Source: Escallonia rubra
Lineage: Eukaryota; Streptophyta; Magnoliopsida; Escalloniales; Escalloniaceae
NCBI GenBank assembly: GCA_033065855.1
Contig: JAVXUO010000413.1
Span: 1 to 64,000 of the forward strand
Length of the DNA stretch: 64,000 bases
Direction of reading: 5' to 3'
Shown: in pieces, positions 42,869 through 55,777 of the stretch
Numbering within the stretch: the first letter of the stretch is position 1
Layout: every line of letters begins with the position of its first letter
Made by a program: the position numbers and the translations under genes
The notes under the pieces: generated by a model
Seen by the model: only the letters and a program-made list of their open reading frames with translations
What the model was told of the DNA's origin: nothing
Database searches by the model: none

Positions 42869-44434
42869 TTCTCTCCAACTTAAAAAAATTTCGTCCTCAA
42901 ACTTTGGTGCTCTTTAGATTGCTGATCTTAATCAAAACTAATGTCGAATATTCACTGTCATATACCTCGAGTCCTTATATAACTGAATCCATTTAAACTG
43001 TTGGCAAACATCTCAAATACAATTTCAAGCGACTTACAAAGTATTTTTGCTACAAACCTCAAAGTACAGGTTGCCCGGTGTGTGTTTAACACACTTTAAT
43101 TTACTGATAGATATTGCCTCAAATAATCTTAAATCACAAGCTCCACTACACTGTAAACGTTATCTCTACAATTTAATAGTTCAAGTAAATTTATCATAGT
43201 TATCTACCCAAAACATGAGTCAAAAATGCAAAATTGCAATTCAGCAACTTCAAATGTTTCACTATACTATAGGATTCTGATTATAACTTAGGTCTTCAGA
43301 ACCCAATTAGTCAGATCATTACTTAAGCTTTAAGTACTACGGGACCTAACCTTATCACGTACGTCCTCAAAATAGAAGCCGTGATTGCTATCAAAGTTCT
43401 TAAAATGAAAAGTCTATGTATTAGAAAGAGCTCATTCTCTTAATAATCCCCTTCAGAAGAAAAACTCAAACATAACAGTTAAAACAATTACACAAACCCA
43501 ATCTAATCAAGTTACCCATATCCAGGTAAAGTTCTCAAAAATAAAAATATAAAGTTCAATTAATTATAAAGAACTCTCAGAACTCAAATGCTGCCTCAAT
43601 AATATGCTGCCTGAATAACATGCTTAACTCTAAGTTGAAGGCGTACCAGAGTACTAAGCAATTTCCTCATCACATGAGACTTATACTCTACAGGATCCAA
43701 ACCTTGAGTTCTAACTTTCATTCTCGTCACCTCCCCAGTCTCATACTAGAATGTAGATGATCGAAATATACGCCTATATGAAGCCACAATTGGAGTCATC
43801 TCAACACTCTCTTAATGACATTTCGCTGACTGCTGAGTTTAACTAGTAACTAAAGTTGCTACATTATTGACACGCTCTCAGCCCAATGCATTACCCATCA
43901 TGTTGCCAACATCAAATTCTAGAGTCATATACTCTATGGCCATAAACGTCTTAATCCTTCAAAGACTCGATTACTCAACACATAATCAAACTCAATCTTT
44001 CTATCTGTATTCCATTGACTGCTAAGACCATAACTCAATGTCTAAGGTCTAACTAAAATTGTAATAATGCTATGTCTATGAAGTTCACTGATGAAAACCA
44101 TGTGATCACTTGAAGAGAAACATGTTGCCCATATCTTTTTATTAATCTGTCACCAAAATCGATACCATCGAATAACCTCTGAAGTATACCGCTTTGACTT
44201 TGCCAATACAGATATCCAATTCTATAAGCACCTACGCGCCAAGACTGCCATGCGCATTCTGATGTCAAGCCAAACCAGTTATACCTTCATCGAACGAATT
44301 CACATATATGAGCTATCCTATCGTTCAACTAAAAGCATTAAGGTTTTCCCCCTAGTCCTCCCGTCAAACATATAAGCGTCCTAGTATACATTTCTAAAGT
44401 TTATAGAATCATAAACATATGCTCTGATACCAAC
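42869..44434 (-). mobile_element. Decayed interior of the gypsy-like element
   Basis: About 1.57 kb separates the polypurine tract from the primer site. No gag or pol domain is recognisable, only short frames. The primer site TGGTATCAGAGC lies on the minus strand at 44432-44421, two bases inside the other LTR. It is either a deletion derivative or a LARD-like element. Confidence 0.6.
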
Positions 44435-44716
44435 TGTAACACTCCAAAAATTTGGAGCTTTAACACACCGAACTCCGTAAGCGTAAAAAAAACAACCACT
44501 ACTTAATGACATAAAAACCTCGATTCAAATAACCAACGTTCAAAATTCATATCAGAGCTTTTAACCAATACATTCCTTCAAATTCATTAATACAGATGGT
44601 GATAAACAAAAAAGAGACTCAAGTTCTCTACAGAGAAAGTTAAATAGAATTTACCCACGCAGGGGTTCTAATGAGAAATACTAAAACTTAAATCAACTCG
44701 ATCGCTCGGTTCTAAT
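44435..44716 (-). repeat. Inner end of the second gypsy-like LTR
   Basis: Read on the minus strand, the LTR ends ...GGAGTGTTACA at 44435, directly before the primer site. It continues to the right beyond the hAT insertions (from 47528). Its outer end was not found. Confidence 0.55.
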
Positions 44717-47519
44717 TAGGGGTGGCAAGGTGGGTGAGTGGGTTTGGGTGCAAGTTAAATGGGTTGGGTATAAATGGGTAACTGACCCATTTGTCCCATT
44801 TATTAATGAGTTAATTGGATTATCTCATTAAATGGGTTGGGTTTGGGTGTAAGTTAAATGGGTTGGGTATAAATGGGTAACTGACCCATTTATTAATGAG
44901 TTAATTGGATTATCTCATTAAATGGGTTGGTTTCACCCAGTGTTATAAAAAGGGCGCCTAGGCGCCAGGCGCAGCTAGGCTCACTGATTGCGCCTAGCCT
45001 AGGCCTAAGCGCAACGCGTTCAAGAAGGCGCGCGCCTCTTGCGCCTAGGCCCCAGGCGCGCCTAGTGAAGCGGCGGTGGAGGCGCAAGGCTGGGCGCATG
45101 CCTGTAGCTGTTTGATTTTCTTCACATGGGCTGTTGATTTTCTTTTTCCTTTTTGTCTTTACTCTTTACCAAATCAAAACCCCCAAAATCAGTTCCTGAT
45201 TCACGGGTCACGACTCACGACCCAAGCTCTCTGTCTCTCACAGTCACCGCAAGAGACCCAAGCTCTCAGTCTCTCACAGTCACCTCGCTCGTCGCTCGCG
45301 ACCTTCCATCGCCATCGCATCTCCTTCCTACGCTCGCTGTCGCATCTCCCATATCCTCCGGCCGTTTGCTCTTCAGTTACCGGCGCTGCTTCAGCCGCCA
45401 TTGTTGGTCGGCTGGTCCTCTTCGCAGCTGCTGCTCCTCTTCGCAGCTGCTGCTCCATTGGTCAATTGAAGCAGCTTCTCAGTTGCGGGCCTTGCAGCAG
45501 ATTCCTTTCTCTCCCTCTCTTTCTCTCTCTCTCTCGGGTGAGCTTTCTCACAATTGATAAAAGGAGAATCGAAAGCAACAACTGGCTCGATTCGAATCAA
45601 AGAGGAAACTTATGTGGTCAGTTAATAGTTAAGAAGACATTTGATAAGTTATAAAACTGGATGTCTTGTGTTCAGCTTTAACTAGATGCATTTTGAATTT
45701 AGCCATCTATCATCAACAATGTCGTCACACATGTGTGCAACGGAAGTACCACATGTGATAGACCCTGAAAAGTTGTTTAAAGATAAGGTGGTTATGCTAT
45801 ATCAACTTAGATCAGTCAGGTCTATGGCTTACAACCATCAAATAAATCAAATAGAGCAAAGAAAAAAAATGTGTTTTTTACACAAGTATTGCTTTTGAAA
45901 AACTTACATGAATATCGCATTTTTCAACTTACTAACCCAAATACAGCAATTTAGGAAACTTGATTTTCGAACCACGTTTTCTAAGCTAAAAAGCAAAAGT
46001 GCAAATTGCATTTTTCCCCCTTCAATGACAAAGCCAGCTATGGTTTGCTGTGAACCTGTGAGAATGATTTACTGCAATTGTTAATAGGTTGTTCATTGTT
46101 GGCTGAAACTTGAAACGGGCTTGGTTTATTAATGTAGTTTAGTCTTTCCACCCGGGTGAGCTGCAATTGTTAATAGGTTGTTTTTGTAGCAGATGTTCTT
46201 GTATTGAAACTTGGAATGGGCTTTTTTTTATACATAATTTATTGTTTTAGTATATTATTATTTATTTATTTTAATTATTTTAATATTGCGCCTCGCTTCG
46301 AAAAGGCGCGCGCCTGCAACTTGCGCCTTGCGCCTAGGCTCCAAGGACCTTTTGCGCCTTAAGTGCGCCTGCGCCTTTAACAACACTAGTTTCACCCATT
46401 AATCTCAAAGTGACACATTAATTTTTCAACACCTCCATTAAAGCCGATCACCGGAGCACCACCTGCCCTCAGGCTTCTGAGATCTGTAAATTCTTTGCCA
46501 TTGTTCTTCTGGTTATATTCTGAGACGGCGCCACAACGCATCATTGCACATGTTCTAGCACTAAAGTCTGGCAATGGGTCTCCCCCAGCGAGTTTTGCGG
46601 CGTCATCAGTTCCTTCATCCGCTACTCCGGCGAGCCTCACGTGTCCTCTTCGAAGTCTCCGGCTGCTATGCAGCCTGCAGCAGCCACTTCGTCAGTTTAA
46701 CCGGTAGCGTAAGTTTTTTTGTCGGCCAGCCTGTCTGTTCGCCGGCCCAGTCTCCTGTGGCTATGTCCCCGCAGCTGTTACTTTGGCGGCCATTCTGCTG
46801 TCCAGTGAGGCTTTTCATGTTCCATCTCCGGCGACTCCTTCTCCGTCTGCTAAAATGCCGGTGAGCAGCCCGACGAAGTCTTCGGCCGAGGTTCCTGCTA
46901 CTGTTGCGACTCTGGCAGTAAAGTGACCCATTAATTTTTTTTTCTATTACCTAGGACACAATTCAATCTTCCGTTCATCCACCAAATCCACGACGGTAGT
47001 GCGGTGTTGGGTTCTGGTTGGAGATGTTGCTGCAATGGTGTGGTGTTTGTTGGTAGGTGTGTGGGTGGTGCTATGATTATTATAAAAGTTTTTATAGGTT
47101 CGTCAATGATGGTTGTTGGTTTCTGGGTAGTGGTGAGATGGTTAGGGAGGTGGTTATTTGATGGTCAACGGTCATATGGGTGGTGGTCGGCGGTCGTTGG
47201 CTGGTGCTCGACAGTCGTTGGCTGGTCTCTAGTTGGTGGTTCAACAGGTGTTGTGGCATTAGTTGGGTTTTTAGAGACTTTTTAAATACCAAAAACAAAT
47301 ATAGGCAGTCATTTATAACTCAATTATTAACTCATATTACGTATATGATTAAATGGGCACCCATTTATAACTCACTTAAATTCACGGGTTATTGGATTTT
47401 AAAATGAGTGACCAATTTAAGACTCATTATTAAATAGGTGGGTTTGGGTGGGTTTGGGTGAGTTTTAAGTGGGTGGATTTGGGCGGGTAAATGGGTTTGG
47501 GTCTTAATTACCACCTCTA
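44717..47519. mobile_element. hAT-type element with 8 bp TSD, host of a second hAT
   Basis: The termini TAGGGGTGGCAAGG and, inverted, TAGAGGTGGTAATT are flanked by the duplication GTTCTAAT (44709-44716, 47520-47527). The subterminal DNA is full of aaatgggttgggt/gggtttgggtg repeats in inverted arrangement. About 1.1 kb of its interior (46400-47390) is GT-rich, with frames coding Trp/Val/Gly-rich low-complexity peptide and no recognised gene. Confidence 0.87.
44938..46388. mobile_element. Nested hAT-type element with 8 bp TSD
   Basis: The termini CAGTGTTATAAA and, inverted, TAGTGTTGTTAAA are flanked by the duplication GTTTCACC (44930-44937, 46389-46396). Subterminal parts hold repeated gcgcctaggcgc palindromes on both sides. 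The interior (45150-45560) carries a CT/Ser-rich frame (MSLLFTKSK...) on GC-richer DNA, possibly captured. No transposase. Confidence 0.88.
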
Positions 47520-47527
47520 GTTCTAAT

Positions 47528-48669
47528 CCTTACTCAGGTAACCTATAGCTAGTTATTACCTGCAAAAGGCAAGTCAAACGAGAGTGTGAACTTTTGAGAG
47601 CCCAGTAAGGCCGATCAAGGATTAAAACAATGTGATTCGAACAATTTTTCAAATGCAGTCAAATGAAAATTTTAAAAAAAATATTAAATAAAACCACAAC
47701 ATTTCGATATATACATAGGGAAGAGTATCAACTCAATCCCTCAAAGTCAATACACATTTGAAACCATTTCAGATAGAATAAAACAGAACATATGACATTG
47801 AACATGAGCAATACAGATTAGTAAAGCCACCCCGACAGTGCTCAGATACGCTCTGCATATGCCTATGTACACTATCTAGTCAATGTAGGTACTAGTTTCA
47901 ACCCAAACAGAACAGACCATCCTTATAACACCAACAACAAACCATTCTTATAACGCCTAAGATTTACTATCTCATGTCAATGTTTAGAAAAAATAAACAC
48001 AATTCAAAAAGTTATACAATGATCGAATTAATAAAATAGATAAGCATTAAAAGGATTTCAAACTATAAAATTTAAGGTTCAAGATAGGGTTTCATGGGCA
48101 GTTCCAAAATATTTTTATGACAATCATAAAATCGAAGTTCGATAAAATTTGATAATAAATCAGAATAAAACATATGAGGCAATCTGATGAAGTGGGGTTT
48201 CGGATAAAATCCCTTTCATTGATCCAAGCTATGTGCGATGCAAAGCAATCCTCGTTCAAATCCTTTGATTTAACCTATATTCGCAAACTATTTATCAGAA
48301 CAAAAATCTAGTCTCATAAACTATGAACGCAATGCTAATTTTTCAAACATTGCTCACTCCGATACTCTCAACTCAACCTAACCCAAATCGAAACGGATCC
48401 ATCAAATTGCCAAACCTAACTAGGAACCCCACACATTCCTTAAGGCATTATAATACATCAAAATTCATAATAAATCTTTATAAAATACTTTTACAACTTA
48501 AAATAGCATAAAAAGTTAAAATATGAATTTTTACGTATTTTTGAAATAAATAATTTCTTTAAATATAAGAAAAGCACAAAAATAGCCATTAATTTTTATA
48601 ATATCTTTGAAATTCATAAGGAAATACATAAACTGAAATTAGAATTTTAAAGGCATTGAAACCATTTTC
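47528..48669. other. Continuation of gypsy-like LTR DNA
   Basis: AT-rich sequence continues after the hAT element. It fits the rest of a long LTR. No supported gene. Confidence 0.4.
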
Positions 48670-49312
48670 AAATCATCCATTTTACTAAGATACAGATAAA
48701 GGTACGAATTCAACTCTAAAATTTGTGAAACTTAAATTGAGACTTCTTTGTATCATAAAAACATTATTGTAATTCTTTTCGAATTTAATAAGAAATTTAA
48801 AGACTTAAAACAAATTTTAGAAAAACTGAACTTGCAAAAAATATTAAGAAATACTAAACGATATAAAGGTACCAAATTTCAAATCATCCATTTTACTAAG
48901 ATATAGATAAAGGTTCTAATTCAACTCTAAAATTTGTGAAACTTAAATTGAGACTTCTTTGTATCATAAAAACATTATTGTAATTCTTTTAGAATTTAAT
49001 AAGAAATTTAAAGACTTAAAACGAATTTTAGAAAAACTGAACTTGCAAAAAATATTAAGAAATACTAAACGATTCCAAAAAAAAAAAATTACGGATAAAG
49101 GTACCAATTTTGAAATCATCCATTTTACTAAGATACGGATAAAGGTACCAATTCAACTCTAAAATTTGTGAAACTTAAATTCAGACTTCTTTGTATCATA
49201 AAAATATTATTGTAATTCTTTTAGATTTTAATAAGAAATGTAAAGACTTAAAACGAATTTTAGAAAAACTGAACTTACAAAAAATATTAGAAAATACAAA
49301 ACGATTCCAAAA
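48670..49312. repeat. Tandem repeat of about 211-232 bp, three copies
   Basis: The unit starting aaatcatccattttactaag begins at 48670, 48881 and 49113 and includes cttctttgtatcataaaaa and ttagaaaaactgaactt. The third copy is partial. Copies are very similar, differing mostly by A-run length. Confidence 0.88.
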
Positions 49313-50055
49313 AAATCTGAAATATTACTAGTAATTCTAATATTACCCTAAGAAACTTTCTGTAAATTTTCAGTGATTTACAACAATGAGAAATGTAAAG
49401 ACTTCACTGCACAAACCCATTTCTTCTTGACTCGTCTTCTTCTTCCCTCTACCTTTTGTCCAAATCCATAACTCCTTGCACACAGACCCCTCACGGCAGC
49501 CCCTCTCTTTCTCCTAAAACACATCCATAACACTCATTATACACATATATACACACACGTCAAAACGCACATTACATACACACGCTACACCTCCTTCACG
49601 GTTGTTGTGCAGCCTTTCCTTCTCTCTCATTACACACACACACACAACTACATAATACACAAACTGGTGTGCATCCTCCCTCCTCCCTCATTAGACATAC
49701 ACAAACAGACATACAATATATACATATACATCCATTAACACACACACACACACACACACAGAGAGATGTAAATGGGGCTGTTTTGGCAGCCCATCCTTCA
49801 CCTCACACACACACCACGCACACATACACACTTTGAAACTACAAACTCATGGTAGCATGGTTGTTCTCCCTTCATAGAACAGCTCCTTTTCCCATCCCTT
49901 CTCACAAACCCACTTCACACACACATTTCCCATAGTGTGCACACATTCCAGACATTATTACACACACTATCACACATACTACACACACACACACACACAC
50001 ACACAAACAAAGTACACGACTGTAAATACACAGCCCAAAATTATACCAACACTCA
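49313..50055. repeat. CA-rich low-complexity stretch
   Basis: Contains (CA)n tracts near 49738-49760 and 49981-50004 and many cacaca islands. No gene. It separates the gypsy-like LTR from the copia element. Confidence 0.7.
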
Positions 50056-50478
50056 TGTGTCGAAATTAGTGCAACTTACTTTAGAGGTAGTTAGTTGTAT
50101 TTACTTGTTTTCCTAGTCTTTTGCTTAGTTGGATTATTTCATGTTCAGTTATCAATTTTATAGCTAAATGTGAGGCTTGTTCACATAGTGGGCTTTGGTT
50201 GTTTGTTAGTAGTAAACATGGAGTAAGTAGTGGGTTGCTTGTTAGTGGTAAACATGGAGTGAGTAGTGGGTTATTTGTTAGTGGTAAACATGGAGTGAGT
50301 AGTGGAGATATATGTGGAGAGTGGTTTAGTGGAACCTAGTCTTTAAATAGAGGTTCAATAAGCTTATTGAATCATCAATCCATTTTGCAAGTTTCTCTCA
50401 AATACAAGTAATATTTTATTCCAGCTTTCTTCCTTTTGTTACTCCCTGGAGTCTTTGTATTTTTCCTCTTTTGTTTTA
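50056..50478 (+). repeat. Copia 5' LTR
   Basis: It begins TGTGTCGAAA and contains three tandem units of about 36 bp (tagtggtaaacatggagtgag type, about 50196-50305) and a TTTAAATAGAGG TATA-like box near 50343. The primer site tggtatcaagagcc (50479-50492) follows directly, with one extra A compared with the usual tRNA-Met site. The 3' end has lost the expected CA. Confidence 0.65.
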
Positions 50479-50578
50479 TGGTATCAAGAGCCAGCTGAAG
50501 GTTCTTTTGTTGTTCAAATCTTCTTGTCTATCAAATTTATTTGTTGGAGAAGTTTGAACGTGTGAGAGGGAGCTTTCG

Positions 50579-52518
50579 TTGACTGCTGCAATAGAGGTCT
50601 CAAATGGAGGAAATGTTCACAACGGGATGGAGAAACTTGTAGGCAAAAACTACAAGTATTGGAGGATGTGTATGGAGGCATACCTTCAAGGTCAGGACTT
50701 ATGGGAATTGATTGCCGGTACTGATGCAATCCCTTCCGATGTTCCTGAGAATGCCGAGTCACGACGGAAGTGGAAGATCAAGTGTGGGAAGGCTCTCTTT
50801 GCTTTGAGGACATCTATTAGCAAAGAGTTCGTTGATCATGTTCGTGACGTTTGTTCTCCAAAGGAAGTTTGGGAAACGCTCGAAAGGCTGTTTACCAAGA
50901 AGAATACAACAAGGCTACAGGTGTTGGAGAACGAGTTAGCAATGTTAAAGCAAGGAGGTATGTCAATTTCAGAATACTTTTACGAGTTAAAAGTATTTGT
51001 GCTGAGATTTCAGAGATAGATACAGATGAGAAGATTAGCGAAGCTCGTTTACGTCGCTATCTTGTTCGCGGTTTGAAGAAGGAATATGGGCCTTTTGTCA
51101 CCTCTATACAAGGGTGGTCGACACAGCCTTCTGTCGAAGAATTAGAGAATTTGCTCTCTAATCAAGAAGCCTTGGCGAAACAGATGGCGAAGAGCTTTGA
51201 AACCGATGACGTTCTCTTTTCGAAGGGAAAGTCGGACAAGAAGAATACGTTCAGGAGTAAGAACAAAGAAGAAGATTCAAGTGCAGAAAAAGGTTGCAAT
51301 TCACACACTAAGAAGCCTATCACATGCTTCAGATGCGGGAAGACTGGGCATATAAAGAGAAATTGCCCGGTGAAGCTTTCAAAGGCCAACGTCGCATACA
51401 CAAGCGAAGGAGATGATCAACTCAAATTGGATCATTGCTTTACTGTTGAGGCTATTGAACAAAAGTCAACCCAAGCTTTTGTCAATTATGCTGACAACAA
51501 GAAAGAAGAGTGGATCATTGATTCAGGTTGTTCTCACCATGTAACCGGGAATGATACTTTGTTCTCGGAAGTGCATGAACACTATGGAGATCGAGTTATT
51601 GTCACTGCTGATAACTCTACTCATCCTGTAGCAAAAGAAGGCGTTGTGACGATCGATGTGGCCAACGATACAAGCAGTGTCAAGTTGCATGATGTTTATC
51701 ATGTTCCAGGTTTGACAAAAAATCTAGTTTCAGTTCCTCAAATTACTGATTCTGGAAAATATGTCTTATTTGGCCCAAAGGATGTGAAGGTGCTTGATAA
51801 TGTGAAAGAAATATCTGCTAATGTTATTTTTTCTGGTGAGAAGAAAGGTTCTTTGTTCGTTATGTCAGCAGGTGAAGCTTATGTGAAGAAGACAAGCCAA
51901 ACCGATAATGCTGCTATTTGGCATGCTCGGTTGGGTCATGTAGGCTACCAATTGCTGCAACAGATTTCTTCTAAAAAGTTGGTAGATGGTATGCCAACTT
52001 TGAAGAATGTCCGAGAAGATGTGATTTGCCAAGGTTGCCAATATGGCAAATCTTATCGTCTTCCTTTCAAAAGGTCATCAAATCAAAGATCCACGTTGTT
52101 TGAATTGGTTCATACAGACTTGATGGGACCAACGAGAACACCAAGCTATAGCGGACATCGCTATGTTATGGTGTTGGTGGATGATCACTCGAGGTTCACT
52201 TGGGTGAAATTTTTGAAGGAGAAGAGTGAAGCACTATCCAAGTTTATGGAGTTCAAGGATGCCATTGGAAAAGAGTTTGGGAAGAAGATAAAATGCCTCC
52301 GGAGTGACAATGGTGGGGAATACATGTCAGATGACTTCTTCAAATATTGTGATGACAACAGTATTCTTCGTCAAATGACCTGTCCAGACACGCCTCAGCA
52401 AAATGGAGTTGCAGAAATGAAGCTTGGTATCTTTCTTCCATTTGTCTTTCATGGCTGCATGACAAGAATCATCCTCGGGAGCTCTGGGCAGAAGCTATTC
52501 AATGTGCATGCCATGTGA
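50579..52518 (+). pseudogene. Copia gag, protease and integrase with frameshifts
   Basis: Gag (UBN2-type: LVGKNYKYWRMCMEAYLQG) is followed by a frameshift near 51010, then the CCHC knuckle CFRCGKTGHIKRNC, protease WIIDSGCSHHVTGN, the integrase zinc region HARLGHVGY...CQGCQYGK, and the DDE core with HTDLMGP and RSDNGGEY. A second frameshift near 52420 falls just after NGVAE, the third acidic residue of the integrase. Family length would be about 1300 codons in a single frame. Confidence 0.88.
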
Positions 52519-54432
52519 CAAACAGGTTGCCTCCTTGGCCAGGTACACAAAAATCTCCCTTTGAGATTTTGTATAGTGAAAAGCCAAATGTGAATTATTT
52601 TCGGGTATTTGGTTCTATTTGCTACGTTCATGTTCCTAAATCTAATAGAACCAAACTTGACCCGAAAGCAAAGAAGTGCGTATTTGTTGGCTATGACTCT
52701 CATAGGAAAGGTTGGAGGTGCATGGATCCAGATACAAAGAAGTTTACTACTTCTAGAGATGTGGTGTTTGATGAGGTGTCCTCGCCATTTTCTGCTCCAA
52801 AGTTCATTGCTATTGGTGATGATCAAGATAATTTGGAGCTTCTATTTCCTGAAGCAAATGTGCAAGCACCTAGTAATGTAGAGGCAGAAAATGAGACCCA
52901 ACTCAGAACATTGCAAGAAGAGAAGATGAGCAACAAGCCGTGAGAAGGTCAACAAGGGAAACAAAGCAGCCAGACTACCTTAAAGATTATGAGGTAAAAC
53001 TAAATAGTTGTTCGGTGACTTCATGTTTCTTTACAGGAGCATTAACTGCAGAAGAACCAACAAGTTATGAGGAAGCGAGGGGCTGTCCAAATTGGGAGAG
53101 AGCAATGCAAGAAGAGATTGATGCTTTAGACAAAAATGAGACATGGGAGTTGGTACCGAAACCAGAAAAGTGTGAGCCAGTCACTTGCAAATGGGTGTTT
53201 CGCTTGAAGAAAAATTCTGATGGTACCATTGATAGGTTTAAAGCTCGTTTAGTTGCTCGTGGTTTCTCTCAAAACTATGGATTGGACTATGAGGAGACAT
53301 TTAGCCCGGTGGCGAAGATGGTGACAATTAGATCAATTATCTCGCTTGCTGCTTTTAAAGGTTGGAAATTATGGCAGCTTGATGTCACGAAAGCATTTCT
53401 TTATGGAGAGTTGGATCGTGAAGTATTTATGGAGCAACCTTCTGGCTTTGTCTCTAAGCAATTTCCAAATCATGTTTGCCGATTGAAGAAAGCACTTTAT
53501 GGCCTAAAGCAAGCTCCTCGAGCTTGGTATGGTAAAGTTGCTCAATACCTCATCTTCTGTGGATTTATAGTTTCTGATTCAGATTCTAGTTTATTTACAA
53601 AATTAGAATCAAATGTGCATCTCCTGGTATTATTATATGATGATGATATGATAATAACCGGGGATAATGAATCAGAAATTTCTAATTTGAGAAATGACTT
53701 GTCTGTTCGTTTTGATATGAAAATTTTGGGGGAGATTGGATGTTTTCTTGGTCTAGAAATTGAAAAATCAGACCAAGGGTATTTTGGGTCTCAAAGAGCT
53801 TATGCAAAAAGTCTCTTAGAGCGTTTCAGCATGGGGGATTCGAAAGAAAAGGCCACTCCAATGGAGCCAAATCTTAAGCTGAAGAAAGATAAAGGGAAGC
53901 CATTGAAGGATGCCAGGAAGTTCCGACAACTTGTTGGAAGTTTGATTTATCTAACCATCACAAGGCCAGAAATTTCATACTCTGTTAGTGTTGTTTCTCA
54001 GTTTATGCAAAATCCAAGAACCCCTCATTTGGAAGCGGCAAGAAGAATTTTACGTTATGTAAAAGGAACTCTTGATTATGGTCTTCTGTACAAGAGATGT
54101 GATAACTTTGTGTTGAGTGGATTTACTGATGCAGATTGGGCCGGAGATACAAATGATCGTCACTCAACTTCAGGATATTGTTTCAACACTGGTTCAGCAA
54201 CAGTTTCTTGGTGTAGCAAGAAGCAGAATATTGTTGTTTTGTCTAGCACCGAAGCTGAGTATGTGGCAGCAACTATGGCTACACAAGAATGCGTTTGGTT
54301 AAAAAGGCTAATTGAAGACATGTTCTGCGAAGTTGACTATGCTGTGCAAATTAAGTGTGATAATGAAAGTGCCATTAAGCTTGCATCAAATCCAATTTTC
54401 ATGCGAGAACAAAACATATAGAGGTGCGTTAC
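52515..54432 (+). pseudogene. Copia integrase C-terminus, RT and RNase H
   Basis: The frame resumes at 52515 (FRVFGSICYVHVP), shifts again near 52930, and then gives the copia RT: VTCKWVFRLK, FKARLVARGFSQ, WQLDVTKAFLYGEL, LKKALYGLKQAPRAW and a YDDDMIITG box where YVDD is usual (Val to Asp). RNase H shows GFTDADWAGD, STSGY, SSTEAEYVA and CDNESAIKLASNP, ending with a one-base deletion at FMREQNI. Confidence 0.9.
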
Positions 54433-54442
54433 AACCAAATCC

Positions 54443-55253
54443 ATTTACTTAAAGGCTCTTCAATCCATACTGTCCAAAGCATGGAATCCATCGAAAGGGA
54501 TGAAAATCCAACAAATTCAGGGAAACATCTTCAGCATAGTCTTCAATCACGAATGGGACCGCAAGAGGATTCTGGACTCACGACCTTGGTCAATCATGAG
54601 CTCTCACCTGGTAGTGCGTGATTGGCCTACAAATCTTGCAATCGAGGATATTTCACTCGACTACTCTCCTTTTCTGGATTCGTATAGTTGGTTTACCCCC
54701 CAATCAAATGACCAAGAACAATGCTGAAAAAATTGGGTCAAAAATAGGAAAGATGCTAGATATTGATTTTACTTCAGATGGGAAGATATCCTGGAATAAA
54801 TACCTGAGGATTCAAGTGGGGATCAATATCACACAACCTTTACACGTTGGATTCCACAGCTCCAAGGAAGCAAACTCAAACTCATGGATGCATATGAGGT
54901 ACGAAAGATTACCCGATTTCTGTTTTAATTGTGGCAGATTAGGCCATGTCCAGAGAGGTTGTATCTACCAACCTTTAAATGTCCAAGATCAGAAATTTTG
55001 CCCTTATGGACCTTGGCTCCGAGCAGAACATGAAGGGAAATGCCCCAAAAATGCTGAGTGGAACCCGCCGTTGAATGGTGAAATCTCTGCACCGGCAATT
55101 TTGCTACATGACCGGCGACTACTACCGCAGATTCCGGTTGGTGATACACCCAAGGTAAGATCTCAGTACAATGCCCCATCTCCTGCAAATCCTACATCCC
55201 CTCACCTCACTTCACAGCACCAACCCACTGACAAACCACACAATCCCACGTAA
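54443..55253 (+). pseudogene. LINE ORF1 (DUF4283/CCHC type)
   Basis: It begins inside the DUF4283-like domain (MKIQQIQGNIFSIVFNHEW, SRPWSIMSSHLVVRDW). One frameshift lies near 54665. IRIVGLPPNQMT follows, then the knuckle CFNCGRLGHVQRGC at about 54919-54960. The Pro/Thr-rich tail ends at 55253. The N-terminus is missing. It binds RNA in intact elements. Confidence 0.8.
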
Positions 55254-55777
55254 AACACCTCTCCTTTTTTCCCCAACTTTAAGCCTATCCCCTCTCTAGT
55301 CCTTCTGCCTAATCCTCCTACCATAACCATACCTTCCCCTAAAGACAAGGAATTTATTTTGGACCAGACTCCATCCGAATCCTCACTCAAGCCCAAACCC
55401 GATCTATTGGTCCCAAAAGGAAAAACCCTTTCTCCCAAGCCCACAAAAAAAAAAAAAATACCCAAAATGAACCAAGTATTTATATCCCTTCCTTCTCACG
55501 CCAAAAGCCCAACCAAAATCTCTGAGACTACTCTGCTCACCTTCCAACATGAAACAAAAATAAACAACCATCTTCCATCCACAAAACTAATGAATTCCAG
55601 AGCTTCTCAACTTAGAAAAATCAAGCACAAAGCTCGCAACAACCATTCCACCCATCAAAACTTCCTCTTGTCTCCTTCTGTACATGCTCCTCCTCACATA
55701 ACTCAATCATCCCTCCCCCCACCAACAGAACAATTGGAACCTCAGGTGACAAGTCCAAGCTTGTCACCCAATCCCTC
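55254..55777 (+). other. LINE inter-ORF or ORF1 tail region
   Basis: A Pro/Ser/Lys-rich open stretch (55359-55781) overlaps the start of ORF2 by 4 bases. It probably continues the ORF1 tail after a stop at 55251-55253. Confidence 0.5.

Larger units (their letters stand above)
50056..54432 (+). mobile_element. Ty1/copia retrotransposon, 3' end missing
   Basis: 5' LTR, primer site, gag and pol in copia order (protease-integrase-RT-RNase H) are present. The element stops inside RNase H, at the frame of HIEVRY near 54432, against the LINE. No 3' LTR is present anywhere to the right. Confidence 0.9.

Noticed and set aside
44435..50055. A complete gypsy element with two full LTRs
   Set aside because: The outer end of the right LTR was not found and the left LTR is cut by TA repeats, so only partial calls are made.
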